64,000 bases of DNA. Source: Paenochrobactrum glaciei. Lineage in GTDB: Bacteria > Pseudomonadota > Alphaproteobacteria > Rhizobiales > Rhizobiaceae. Of this stretch, positions 1 through 9,024 are shown piece by piece. Positions within the stretch are counted from its first letter, which is position 1. Every line of letters begins with the position of its first letter. Below the pieces are notes generated by a model. That model had not been told where the DNA came from. It worked only from the letters and a program-made list of their open reading frames with translations, and did not search any database. Both the position numbers and the translations under genes were made by a program. The stretch lies in the NCBI RefSeq assembly GCF_039522165.1, contig NZ_BAAADE010000002.1, positions 434,001 through 498,000 of the forward strand, given 5' to 3'.

Positions 1-153
1 CACCATTGGTTTGAAAGCTTTCTGCAGCACTCTGTTAATTATACTGATTTATCAGTTACGAATCGCTGTCACTCATCCATAGTGAGGCAGTGCATGATTA
101 GAGAACTCGGTTTTGGTTTGGGCACTTAGCTCAAACATAGTGGCATCAGGATA

Positions 154-3100
154 TTGAGACAGAAAATCACCAAAGTTCGGTTTTCCAAACACGAAATGGA
201 AAGAATAGAACGCAGTCTGTCGGCTGAAGGTGAGGATTTGTGCGCTTGTCCGACGCCCATAACACCCAAAAAACGCTCTGGTCTTATGTTTTTTCTTTAT
301 TTTTTATTGTCGATCCCGTTTGTGGCCGCTGTTTTGCTGGTTGCAGGCTTTTTTATTCTGCGCAGCGGCTTTGACAGTGAATTTTTACGTGCTGAAGCAC
401 AAAAAGGCATTACGCAGTTTTTAAGCGAGAGTGGCAAAACTTCCGTGGGTAAAGCCCGCATTTCACTGGATCAAACCAATAATCTGGCCATTGAAGCCAG
501 TGATGTGGCACTGATTGACCCGCATAGCGGCCTTGATATTCAGCAAATTCAGTCAGTTAAGCTTGGGCTTTCACCTTTGGCTTTGTTAATGGGAAAAATC
601 GAAGTCAGCAGTGCGGAGGCGTCCGGTGTTGAGATTAATCTGACAGAGAGCCGACAAGATAATAATTTTCTGCAAAAGCTGCCATTTGATAGCAAGGGGC
701 GGGTAGATTTTGATGCCGCATCGACACTTGTGTTTGATGGTGTGACAGAAGCACTGGCATTGCTTTCAAAACGTCAGACACAAGCCATTCGATTATCCGA
801 TGTGGTTATTAAATTTCCAACACCAAAAGGCGAAGAGCGCTTTGCTATTCAGCAGGCCGCCATTGAAGAGCAAGTTGATAATGTTCTCTTAAAAGGTGCA
901 TTCGAGTGGCAGGGCAAGCCACTTATTTTGGATGGCGCTGTGAGCCGACAAAATGGCGGACTGCATTCTTTTACGCTTAATCTGGATGGTATTCCTGTTC
1001 ATATCGGTTCGCCACCACAGGTAAAGCAGCTGGTTGGCGCGGAAAATCGCGTTAATCCGGCGCATTTTTCATTATCAGCGAATGCGGCTTTGGCGCTGAG
1101 TGGTCAGGTAGCGAATAATGACCATCCGCAAAAGCTGAATGCAGCGGTTAAAGTGTCCGATATTGATCTGGAAGTTGGCCGCGTTGAGAATATTTTCGGA
1201 CAAGCAGAATTTAACCTAGAGCTGCAACAAGATACGAAGAAAATTGAAATTCTGCCCTCACGCGTGCAACTTGGAGGCGTAAGGTTTCGTTTTAACGGTG
1301 CTTTCGGGCCTGAGGGCTATGACAATGCTCTGCTTGATCCTGCCGAAGATGCAAATGCCAAAAAGCCTGAAGACGATGGTTATCGCTTTGAAATTGTAAC
1401 GAGTGAAGCGATCAGCGCGCCACAGCAATCCAGTGAAGCGCCATTGCCATTTGCCGGTCGTGTTGCCGGACGCTTTGATATTGATGATAACCGGCTTGAA
1501 TTCAGCAACCTGGATGTCAAAACGCCGGATGGCTCGCTTTATGGCCAAGGTAGCTTAGGCTTCGGGAAGGGCTCACCCGGCATTATTTTCATGCTGCGCG
1601 TGCCGGAAATGCCGGTGGCACAGGCAAAACAATTATGGCCGGTGGATGTGGCTGATGGTGCGCGGGAATGGGTGCTCAAGAACCTGTTTGGCGGTCAGCT
1701 AAGTAATGGCCGTATTGATATTGCCATACCGCCCGGCCATTTTAACGGGCAGGAGCAATTGCCGGAACTGACCGGCGAAGAAGTTCAGGTTGATTTTGAT
1801 GTCGAGAATACCCGTCTTGATGTGATTGGTGAATTGCCGCCACTGCGTGAAGCTGGTGGAAGTATCAAGGTGCGCGGTGCCCATGCGACGATCAATCTTG
1901 ATAAAGGTACATCCTTTACGCCGGAAAATCGCCGTCTTGATGTGAGCAACGGAACCCTTTTCATTCCGTGGGGGCGCCAGCGTCCGGTTATGGCCGATCT
2001 TGATATTCGCTTACAGGGAGAAGCGGATGCGGTGGCAGAGATTTTAGGCAAAAAGCCGATCAATATTTCAAGACATTTGCCTTTTACACCAGCCGATATC
2101 AAAGGAGATGTGAGTTCGCAGGTGAAAGTGTCTTTTGCGGTCAACAAAGACGCACCTGATGGCACTTATACATGGAAAGCCGATATTGACTTTAAAGGTT
2201 TGGATATTGCCAAGCCGATTGACGGGCAACTGATTAGTCAGGCTGATGGCAAAATTTTGGTTGATCCAAAGGCCGCCAATATCACCGCAACCGCATTGTT
2301 GAATAATATGCCTGCTAAAATCAGCATGGTGGAGCCGGTTGAGGATAAAACTGTTTTAAAACAGCAGCTGGTGGAATTGACCGTGAATGATAAGGCACGC
2401 GCTGCACTTTTTCCTGATCTTAATACGGTGTTTACAGGGCCGATGCTGATGAAGCTTGGCTCTGAAAAAAACAAGCAGCGGGTGATTGGTATTGATCTGA
2501 AAAATACCGAAATTAACCTGCCATGGCTGGGATGGAAAAAAGGTGCCGGTATCGCGGCCAAAGCCGAGCTTGTTTATAGTAAGCCTGATGAAAAAGCCGA
2601 CAACGTTGCCATTAAAAACCTGAATGTCAGCGGCGATGGCTTCCAGTTAAGCGGTGATATTAATATCGATAAAGCCGGACTTGCTTCTGCTGATTTTAAA
2701 AAGATCCAATTAAGCGGCAGTGATAATCTTGCGCTCAAATTGCGCCGGATTAAAGGTGGTTACGGGGTCGATTTGAAGGGCTCAAGCTTTGATGCGCGAG
2801 CCTTGATTAAGCAATTAAGTCAAACAGATACGGGTTCTGCTTCAAAAAGTGATTCACTGAGCAAGATGCGCGTGGTTCTCAATGGTCAAATTGACCAGCT
2901 GGGCGGCTTTTATAATGAGAAATTGAAGAATTTTGCCATCTCTTATGAGAGTGCCGGCAAACAAATTTCAAGCTTTTCTGTCAATGCTTCGACCGGATCA
3001 GGCAAAGAATTTGTTGCGACCAGCAATACGCAAAATGATGCGCGTTCCATCTCGTTGAAATCATCGGATGCCGGAGCAATTTTACGTTTCTTTGATTTTT

Positions 3101-3636
3101 ACGACAAAGTTTATGGCGGTGATATTAGTGTGGGGCTGGCCGCACAGGGTAAAAATCCGCTGCATGGCCAGATCGATGCGCGTAATTTTTCGATCGTTGG
3201 TGAAGGTCGCTTGTCATCGATTGTTTCAAGCTCGCCATCATCGGGTGGTGCGAGTTTAAATCAGGCTGTGAAGCGTGACATTGATGTGTCGCGCGTTGAT
3301 ATTGAACGTGGCTATGCCTTGATTGAAAAGGGCGAGGGTTATGCCAGCCTGTCAAAAGGCGTTATCCGTGGCCCTGTGATCGGCACGACCTTCCAAGGCA
3401 TGCTTTATGATCGCGAAGGCAATATGAACATGACCGGCACCTTCATGCCTGCCTATGGGCTTAATCGCATGTTTGCCGATATTCCGCTCTTTGGTGCATT
3501 GCTTGGTAATGGCCGGGATCGCGGCCTGATTGGTATTACTTATAAATTGTCCGGATCAGCAAAGTCGCCAAAAGTAACGGTTAATCCGATTTCCGTGATT
3601 GCGCCGGGTATTTTCCGTACGATTTTTGAGTTTTAA
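154..3636 (+). CDS. AsmA/YhdP-like envelope protein (DUF3971 type)
   Basis: Large single-pass envelope protein of the AsmA-like superfamily, whose members (YhdP, TamB, AsmA) are thought to bridge inner and outer membranes and move phospholipid. Of 1160 residues, a short cytoplasmic N-terminus precedes one strong membrane segment at about residues 45-70. The rest is a long periplasmic region of beta-rich repeats (alternating hydrophobic/polar strands, many Gly-Asp turns), ending in a conserved AsmA-like C-terminal part near residues 1060-1160. The start is uncertain: TTG at 154 is the first start codon after an in-frame stop at 127 and has AGG just before it; ATG at 196 is the alternative and has no clear ribosome binding site. 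The gene is followed by the DUF4239-like gene. The family is clear from architecture; the transported lipid is not known. Confidence 0.8.
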   Translation: MRQKITKVRFSKHEMERIERSLSAEGEDLCACPTPITPKKRSGLMFFLYFLLSIPFVAAVLLVAGFFILRSGFDSEFLRAEAQKGITQFLSESGKTSVGKARISLDQTNNLAIEASDVALIDPHSGLDIQQIQSVKLGLSPLALLMGKIEVSSAEASGVEINLTESRQDNNFLQKLPFDSKGRVDFDAASTLVFDGVTEALALLSKRQTQAIRLSDVVIKFPTPKGEERFAIQQAAIEEQVDNVLLKGAFEWQGKPLILDGAVSRQNGGLHSFTLNLDGIPVHIGSPPQVKQLVGAENRVNPAHFSLSANAALALSGQVANNDHPQKLNAAVKVSDIDLEVGRVENIFGQAEFNLELQQDTKKIEILPSRVQLGGVRFRFNGAFGPEGYDNALLDPAEDANAKKPEDDGYRFEIVTSEAISAPQQSSEAPLPFAGRVAGRFDIDDNRLEFSNLDVKTPDGSLYGQGSLGFGKGSPGIIFMLRVPEMPVAQAKQLWPVDVADGAREWVLKNLFGGQLSNGRIDIAIPPGHFNGQEQLPELTGEEVQVDFDVENTRLDVIGELPPLREAGGSIKVRGAHATINLDKGTSFTPENRRLDVSNGTLFIPWGRQRPVMADLDIRLQGEADAVAEILGKKPINISRHLPFTPADIKGDVSSQVKVSFAVNKDAPDGTYTWKADIDFKGLDIAKPIDGQLISQADGKILVDPKAANITATALLNNMPAKISMVEPVEDKTVLKQQLVELTVNDKARAALFPDLNTVFTGPMLMKLGSEKNKQRVIGIDLKNTEINLPWLGWKKGAGIAAKAELVYSKPDEKADNVAIKNLNVSGDGFQLSGDINIDKAGLASADFKKIQLSGSDNLALKLRRIKGGYGVDLKGSSFDARALIKQLSQTDTGSASKSDSLSKMRVVLNGQIDQLGGFYNEKLKNFAISYESAGKQISSFSVNASTGSGKEFVATSNTQNDARSISLKSSDAGAILRFFDFYDKVYGGDISVGLAAQGKNPLHGQIDARNFSIVGEGRLSSIVSSSPSSGGASLNQAVKRDIDVSRVDIERGYALIEKGEGYASLSKGVIRGPVIGTTFQGMLYDREGNMNMTGTFMPAYGLNRMFADIPLFGALLGNGRDRGLIGITYKLSGSAKSPKVTVNPISVIAPGIFRTIFEF

Positions 3637-3734
3637 GTAACGCCGACGATTGCAATAAAGTGATAGCATTCAGCTGACACATTGACATATACAATACCTC
3701 ACTCTGCATGATGGCGGAGAAGGGGGATCAACGG

Positions 3735-4538
3735 ATGCAATCAATATTTACCTGGGCACCATTAACGATATTACTGGTATTTGTTGCTTGCGGTTTGTTG
3801 TCGGTCAGCATTGGCTTATTGGCATTGAAATATTTCAGCTATCAGTTGCGGCGTAACCCGACATCAATGCCTGTCGCGGCTTTTCTCGGCACAGTGGCAA
3901 CGGCCTGGGCATTAGCACTCGGTTTTGCTGCGGCTGATGTCTGGTCGATTAATTCAGATGCGTCGCGCTCGGCATCTGCTGAGCGCTCGTCCTTGTCGCG
4001 GCTGGAGGGGATGTCGGCGGAAGATGCCTTGAACTCAACCGAATTGCATGACGCGATTAAAGCTTATCGTGTGGCTGTTACACAGGTCGAATGGACACGG
4101 CAGATGAATGTGAAGCCTGCGGTGGAGGTGGAACGCGCCTTGCAGCATATGCGTGTTGCCTTGTTAAAGCTGGCTGAGAGTAAAGTGCCTTATCCGATTG
4201 TTTCACAATTGGTGCAGGATTTTGATGAATTGCAGGATGCGCGCAATGATCGCCTCGCATTGGGCAATAGTTCGATCAATAATTATAAGTGGTATCTGGT
4301 GCTATGCCTGACTGTGATTACCACAATTGTTTTAGCCTCCACCCATGCAGATCGTCCGCGCGCCGGCATTCAGGCAATGCTGATTTATACTTTTACGGCA
4401 GTGATCTGTATGTGGATTTTAGCGCTTCATGTGCATCCTTATGCAGGGGCCGGGCGCCTTGATGCGAGTGTGCTCAAACAACGTGTTTCGCAAGAAATGC
4501 ATTATGAAATGATGCTGAAAGATAAGCACCTCTCTTGA
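3735..4538 (+). CDS. DUF4239-like (bestrophin-like) inner-membrane protein
   Basis: Membrane protein of about 267 residues. It has an N-terminal hydrophobic segment, a second one that runs into an A/G-rich stretch ending in ALGFAAADVW, a central soluble helical region with an EW dipeptide after a Tyr-rich helix, and two C-terminal membrane helices. This order resembles the DUF4239 family, described as bestrophin-like and possibly channel-forming. I chose the ATG at 3735 because AAGGGGG at 3719-3725 sits 9 bases before it; the in-frame ATG at 3708 lacks such a site. No enzymatic motif is visible. The substrate or ion is unknown, and the family assignment is from pattern memory. Confidence 0.6.
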   Translation: MQSIFTWAPLTILLVFVACGLLSVSIGLLALKYFSYQLRRNPTSMPVAAFLGTVATAWALALGFAAADVWSINSDASRSASAERSSLSRLEGMSAEDALNSTELHDAIKAYRVAVTQVEWTRQMNVKPAVEVERALQHMRVALLKLAESKVPYPIVSQLVQDFDELQDARNDRLALGNSSINNYKWYLVLCLTVITTIVLASTHADRPRAGIQAMLIYTFTAVICMWILALHVHPYAGAGRLDASVLKQRVSQEMHYEMMLKDKHLS

Positions 4539-4602
4539 CGGCTACAATAGAAGGCTTACATATAGGTGTCCTTAACTGCTTCGCATGCAGATTTCTAAAG
4601 GA

Positions 4603-4747
4603 CTTTAGTCTGGTGCCGGGCCCCTCTGGCGAGAGTTTGCGGCGCTCTCGTGATGTCGGTACCGCCAGCAAGATCAGCCGGCGGATAAAGCAAAATGCTA
4701 CATTTTTCCGTGTCTTGTACGCGTGTCAGTGATGACGCGTGTTTTTT
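4603..4747 (+). ncRNA. terC-like structured leader RNA with candidate attenuator
   Basis: The 254-base gap before the DUF475/TerC gene folds into nested helices: CTTTA/TAAAG (4603-4607 with 4686-4690), CTGGTG/CGCCAG (4610-4615 with 4663-4668) and an inner hairpin CGAGAG/CTCTCG (4630-4635 with 4645-4650). About 30 bases downstream, ACGCGT at 4719-4724 pairs with ACGCGT at 4735-4740 and is followed by GTTTTTT, which looks like an intrinsic terminator 45 bases before the start codon. Position and lineage fit the terC RNA motif, a candidate cis-regulatory RNA reported upstream of TerC-family genes in Alphaproteobacteria. The match to that model is by position and structure only. Confidence 0.55.
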
Positions 4748-4792
4748 ATCATATTTCCCTGAATATAATTTGAATATGCAGGAGCAGAGCCA

Positions 4793-5848
4793 ATGACGCC
4801 AACTGCTTCTTCCACAACGACGTGGGGCTATTTCAAATGGGCGATTATCGTCACTGTGGTCGGTCTGGCACTGGGTGCCTGGCTTGGCTGGCAGTCGTCG
4901 GGTACGCTTGGCGGCATGGCGTCCGTATTCTTCATTTGTGCGGTGCTCGCTGTTTTGGAAATTTCATTGTCCTTTGACAATGCGATCGTCAATGCAAACA
5001 AGCTGAAGGATATGACCCCTGCATGGCAGCATCGCTTTTTAACATGGGGTATTATTATCGCGGTTTTCGGGATGCGTGTCGTATTCCCGCTATTGATTGT
5101 GGTGATTGCAGCTAAAATCAATCCGGTTGAGGCCGTGGTTCTGGCCGCAGCAAAGCCTGAAGAATATGCCCGCATCATGCAGGAGGCACATTTGCCGATT
5201 GCAGCTTTTGGTGGCGCATTTTTGATGATGGTGGCACTGAAATTCTTCTTTGATGAAGAAAAAGATATTCACTGGATTGGCTTTCTGGAGCGTCCGTTCA
5301 AATATCTTGCCAGCATTAAAGGCATTGAAGTGGCGATTGTCCTGATCGTGATGCTGATTTTCTCCAGCATGCTTGATGATGACAAAGCGGTAAGCTTCTT
5401 CTTCTCAGCTATCTATGGTCTGGTTTCATTTCTGGTGGTGGAAGTGTTGGGCGGCTTGCTTGATGCTTCGCAAAAAACCATGAGTGCGGCTGCCAAAGGT
5501 GGTTTGGGTGCATTCCTTTATCTGGAAGTGCTGGATGCCAGCTTCTCCTTTGATGGTGTGATTGGTGCTTTTGCACTGTCACAAAACCTGTTCATTATTG
5601 CGATTGGTTTGGGTATCGGTGCGATGTATGTGCGTTCAATGACCATTATGCTGGTTGAGAAAGGCACATTGGCCGAATATCGCTATCTGGAACATGGCGC
5701 ATTCTATGCGATCCTGATCCTGTCGGTGATTATGTTTGCACAGACGCTGGTGCATATTCCGGAAGTTATTACCGGCCTTGGCGGTGCGGTGCTGATCGGT
5801 ATCGCATTCTGGGCATCGGTTCGCTTTAACAAGCAAAATCCAGAATAA
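4793..5848 (+). CDS. DUF475 / TerC-family integral membrane protein
   Basis: Polytopic membrane protein of 351 residues, with about nine hydrophobic segments. The TerC/Alx hallmark FDNA (in SLSFDNAIVNANK, about residues 60-72) is followed by a second copy-like acidic motif SFSFDGVIGAFA near residue 250. TerC-superfamily proteins with paired acidic membrane motifs are linked to metal export, mostly manganese (Alx, YkoY), or to tellurite resistance; DUF475 members themselves are little studied. Start: ATG with AGGAG at 4780-4784, 8 bases upstream. The gene stands alone between the structured leader and a strong bidirectional terminator, so control probably acts through the leader. Metal export is an inference from the family. 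Confidence 0.85.
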   Translation: MTPTASSTTTWGYFKWAIIVTVVGLALGAWLGWQSSGTLGGMASVFFICAVLAVLEISLSFDNAIVNANKLKDMTPAWQHRFLTWGIIIAVFGMRVVFPLLIVVIAAKINPVEAVVLAAAKPEEYARIMQEAHLPIAAFGGAFLMMVALKFFFDEEKDIHWIGFLERPFKYLASIKGIEVAIVLIVMLIFSSMLDDDKAVSFFFSAIYGLVSFLVVEVLGGLLDASQKTMSAAAKGGLGAFLYLEVLDASFSFDGVIGAFALSQNLFIIAIGLGIGAMYVRSMTIMLVEKGTLAEYRYLEHGAFYAILILSVIMFAQTLVHIPEVITGLGGAVLIGIAFWASVRFNKQNPE

Positions 5849-5872
5849 GATTTTGAGAATTTTAGGCATAAG

Positions 5873-5908
5873 AAAAGGGCGGAAGAGTTTAACTCTTCCG
5901 CCCTTTTT
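5873..5908. terminator. Bidirectional intrinsic terminator
   Basis: A perfect inverted repeat (AAAAGGGCGGAAGAGTT and its complement) with a one- to four-base loop has T-runs on both strands. It lies between the convergent DUF475 gene and the D-aminopeptidase gene and can end transcription from both sides. Confidence 0.9.
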
Positions 5909-5923
5909 TCGTAAACTTCAGAT

Positions 5924-7435
5924 TTATTTACGTGCGTATTCCATCATGCGGCTGCGGCTTAACACCAGCTCAACACGATTTTCGTCTAAGCGATGCAGGC
6001 AGACACGTTTTGTCCACGGGCCATCATAAAGGGTAAAGAGCCAGCGACCGTTACCTAAATCTTCCAATGGCATGGTGTTGCGGATCGGGCCGATGCCCAT
6101 CACCACATGACCGTCAACAATATCGAACTGAGCGCCATAAAGATCGGCAGTCCAATGACCGTCCAGCTCTGTGCCAGCCTTTTTAGGCGTAACAGGTAAG
6201 AGTGTACGGGCAGCATAACCGATTTCACCAACTAGCTTGTCACCTTCTGCTTTCAATGAAACAGGGGAGGACGGAGAGGTGGATGAATAAACACCGTTGC
6301 CGACATCGTAGAGCGTGTCTTCGCTGTCGAGATAGTTAATGGAAGCTGCGCCGACCTGAACCCAGTAAGGGCCTGTTTCGGTGGCATAAAGACCTTGTGG
6401 CAGCGTGCTTGACGCTTCCGGAAGTGCCAAACCATGAAGCACTGCCATCACATCGCGGGCAAGCTTATAGGTGTTGACGTCTTCGCGGTTGGCAACAACA
6501 GCAATGCCGGTCTTTGTTTCAGGATCAAGCAGCAGATAGGTTTTGTAGCCCGGATGCGAACCGCCATGGCCGACAAAGTTTTTGCCGTCGATGGTGTTCC
6601 AGCGAACGCCTAAACCATAACCGGTAACGCGGCCGTCTTTCATGTGACGGTCTGCGCTTAATTGCGCCAAGGTGCCATCAAAGCCGTGATTGTTGCAAAC
6701 CAATGCCTGACCCCAGAGAGCCAATGCTTTAGCGCTGCCTGCAAGACTGCCCGAAGCAGAAATGTGAAGGCCTGCTGCACTCAGCTGCCATTTGGAACCA
6801 TTGTGCCAATAGCCGGGTGCCAGACCTGCAACTGTGTCATTCCAGATATCAGGTGCGGTCAGGAACGTGCCAAGAGCTGCAGCAATTTTTTGCTCAACGA
6901 AATCGTTGAAGCGGAAGCCGTGGCGTTCCAAAATGGTTTCAACCAGACGGTAGCCGGTATTGGAATAGGAAATTTCTGTACCAGGTTCAAAGTTCAATCG
7001 TGTGAACGTTGCAAGAAATTCCATCAGACGCTTGGCTTCGGTTTCCGTATAAACGGAGAGGCCAAGCAGTGTCAGGCATTCGCGGGTGTCGGGCAGACCG
7101 GCAGTCATATCGAGTGCCTGACCAACCGTTACTTCGCTTAAAGGTGCCTGCAATTCCGGCAAATGCTGGCCTAAGCGATCATCAAGTTTGATGATGTCGC
7201 TGTGTTGCAAAACCATGGCACAGAAAACATGCTTGGTCACAGAAGCATAACGAACCACTGTATCCGCACTGAAAGCTGTGCGGGTGCTCAGGCTCTCCAA
7301 ACCACCTGCATGGGCAAACTGAACACCGTTTGCATCAAAGCAGACAATTGCACCACCTGGCTCTTCTAAAGACCAGACATCAGCAAAGCTTTTAGCCAGT
7401 TCAGAGGCTTTGCCCCAGTTTAGTTCCAAAGACAT
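5924..7435 (-). CDS. dap: D-aminopeptidase (serine beta-lactamase-fold, DAP type)
   Basis: Serine peptidase of the penicillin-binding-protein/class C beta-lactamase fold, 503 residues. It resembles the D-stereospecific aminopeptidase of Ochrobactrum anthropi, which removes N-terminal D-residues from peptides. The catalytic motifs are S65-V-T-K68, Y157-S-N and H290-G-G. After the catalytic domain (to about 330) come two small beta-rich domains, as in DAP, where they shape the active site. No signal peptide is visible, so it should act in the cytoplasm. It is the last gene of the peptide ABC-transporter operon, 12 bases after the second ATPase, with CGGAG before the ATG. This suggests hydrolysis of imported D-residue peptides, perhaps from peptidoglycan. 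A generic beta-lactamase-family esterase is the alternative. Confidence 0.75.
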   Translation of the reverse strand: MSLELNWGKASELAKSFADVWSLEEPGGAIVCFDANGVQFAHAGGLESLSTRTAFSADTVVRYASVTKHVFCAMVLQHSDIIKLDDRLGQHLPELQAPLSEVTVGQALDMTAGLPDTRECLTLLGLSVYTETEAKRLMEFLATFTRLNFEPGTEISYSNTGYRLVETILERHGFRFNDFVEQKIAAALGTFLTAPDIWNDTVAGLAPGYWHNGSKWQLSAAGLHISASGSLAGSAKALALWGQALVCNNHGFDGTLAQLSADRHMKDGRVTGYGLGVRWNTIDGKNFVGHGGSHPGYKTYLLLDPETKTGIAVVANREDVNTYKLARDVMAVLHGLALPEASSTLPQGLYATETGPYWVQVGAASINYLDSEDTLYDVGNGVYSSTSPSSPVSLKAEGDKLVGEIGYAARTLLPVTPKKAGTELDGHWTADLYGAQFDIVDGHVVMGIGPIRNTMPLEDLGNGRWLFTLYDGPWTKRVCLHRLDENRVELVLSRSRMMEYARK

Positions 7436-7447
7436 TGATAGCTCCGA

Positions 7448-8188
7448 TCAGGCTGGTTCTTCCAGACTTACACTCAGCTGACGCAGTTCTGTGGTATGCG
7501 GATGTTTGGTATTGCCTGCACGCAGATCTTCCGCGCTCAAAACTTCAACCATCTCACCAAACTGCATCACGCCCAGACGAGGGCAGAGATGTGTGATCAC
7601 AGCCAGATTGTGGCTGACGAGCACATAAGTGAGGTTCTTGGCTGCACGCAAATCCGACAACAGGTTGAGAATTTCAGCCTGTACGGACACGTCGAGTGCC
7701 GAGGTTGGTTCGTCAAGCAACAGCACTTCCGGTTCAGCAATAAGCGCACGGGCAATCGCCACACGCTGACGCTGACCACCAGACAACTGGTGCGGGAAAC
7801 GGAAACGCGCTGCCTGTGGCAGAGCAACATCATCGAGAGCCTGCGCAATGCGCTTCTCGATATTGTCGATGCCGTGAACCAGCAAAAGCTCGCTCAGGAT
7901 ACGGTCAATGGTCTGACGCGGATGTAGGGAGCCGAACGGATCCTGAAACACCATCTGCACATGACGGAAAAATTCCGGCGGGCGCTTGAGGGCTGCATCT
8001 TTGCCGTTGAACGAAATGCGGCCTGACCATTTTTCGTTCAAACCGGCCATAGCGCGCAAAATCGTTGATTTTCCGGAACCACTTTCGCCGACAATACCAA
8101 AACTGTCGCCTTTAGCGACATCAAAGGATACACCCTTGACGATTTCACGTTCGCCAAAACTGATCCGTAACTGATCAACAGAAATCAT
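7448..8188 (-). CDS. Peptide ABC transporter ATP-binding protein (DppF-like)
   Basis: One of two cytoplasmic ATPase subunits driving a dipeptide/oligopeptide-type importer. Visible motifs: Walker A GESGSGKST near residue 35, Q-loop in VFQDPFGSLHP, ABC signature LSGGQRQRVAIARAL, Walker B LLLDEPTSALD and an H-loop in VLVSHNLAV. The length (246 residues) is typical of a shortened DppF. The ATG at 8188 shares its A with the stop codon of the preceding ATPase gene (TAATG), which indicates translational coupling; a TTG at 8200 is possible but less likely. The D-aminopeptidase follows 12 bases later. Substrate specificity is set by the binding protein, not by this subunit. Confidence 0.93.
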   Translation of the reverse strand: MISVDQLRISFGEREIVKGVSFDVAKGDSFGIVGESGSGKSTILRAMAGLNEKWSGRISFNGKDAALKRPPEFFRHVQMVFQDPFGSLHPRQTIDRILSELLLVHGIDNIEKRIAQALDDVALPQAARFRFPHQLSGGQRQRVAIARALIAEPEVLLLDEPTSALDVSVQAEILNLLSDLRAAKNLTYVLVSHNLAVITHLCPRLGVMQFGEMVEVLSAEDLRAGNTKHPHTTELRQLSVSLEEPA

Positions 8189-9015
8189 TATTTCAACCAA
8201 TCTGAATCGCGGGTTAGGATAGGCAGACGTTCTTTAGGATGCGTCAGCGAAGGAATGCAGTTGAGCAAGCCCTTCGTATATGGGTGTGACGCACGGGTCA
8301 GTTCAGAAGCTTTAAGCTCCTCCATGACCTGACCGGAATACATCACCATGACGCGGTCGCAGAAATGCGAAACCAATGGCAGATCGTGGCTGATCAGAAT
8401 AAGACCCATGCCGCGCTTGGAGACGAGATCGTCAATAAGGCGCAGGATTTCAGCCTGAACAGTCGCATCGAGTGCAGAGGTTGGCTCATCCGCGATCAGA
8501 ACTTCCGGATCAGGTGCAAGCATCATGGCAATCATGACGCGCTGACCCATACCGCCGGACACTTCATGCGGATAAAGTTTAGCCACATCGCCCGGATTGC
8601 GGATCATCACCTGATCGAGCAAATCAACAGCTGCTTCTTTGGCTTGCTTGGCAGAGCCACCTTTGTGGGTGCGCCAGGATTCTGCAACCTGCGAACCGAT
8701 GGTTTTAACTGGATTCAGCGAGTATTTAGGATCCTGAAGAATGAAACCTGCGCGCTTGCCGCGGATCTGACGCATGTCGGCTTCAGTTGCCTTCATGATG
8801 TCAGTGCCGAAAAATTCAAGCTTGTCAGCCTGAACCTGTGCAATCGGTGGCAGAAGCTTCATCAAAGCGCGGGCGGTGAGGGACTTACCGGAACCGGATT
8901 CCCCCACAATGCCGAGCTTTTCTTTGCCAAGCTTCAGATTAAGGCCGCGGACAGCTTCGAAACGGCTGGTGCGCGTTTCGAAGGTGATACGTAAATTTTG
9001 GATATCAACCAGCAT
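8188..9015 (-). CDS. Peptide ABC transporter ATP-binding protein (DppD-like)
   Basis: Second ATPase subunit of the same importer, 275 residues. It shows Walker A GESGSGKSLT, Q-loop region FILQDPKYSLNP, ABC signature VSGGMGQRVMIAMML, Walker B VLIADEPTSALD and H-loop LILISHDLPL. The C-terminal stretch SHPYTKGLLNCIPSL is the usual oligopeptide/dipeptide ATPase C-terminal motif. It would pair with the DppF-like subunit as a heterodimer on the cytoplasmic face of the two permeases. The start ATG at 9015 follows the permease gene by 9 bases, with an AGGACGGAAC ribosome-binding stretch that partly overlaps the permease stop region. Confidence 0.93.
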   Translation of the reverse strand: MLVDIQNLRITFETRTSRFEAVRGLNLKLGKEKLGIVGESGSGKSLTARALMKLLPPIAQVQADKLEFFGTDIMKATEADMRQIRGKRAGFILQDPKYSLNPVKTIGSQVAESWRTHKGGSAKQAKEAAVDLLDQVMIRNPGDVAKLYPHEVSGGMGQRVMIAMMLAPDPEVLIADEPTSALDATVQAEILRLIDDLVSKRGMGLILISHDLPLVSHFCDRVMVMYSGQVMEELKASELTRASHPYTKGLLNCIPSLTHPKERLPILTRDSDWLK

Positions 9016-9024
9016 TGTTCCGTC

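Noticed and set aside
4535..4732. Small plus-strand frame before the DUF475 gene
   Set aside because: It overlaps the structured leader, has no ribosome binding site and a composition unlike protein; the RNA structure explains the region better.
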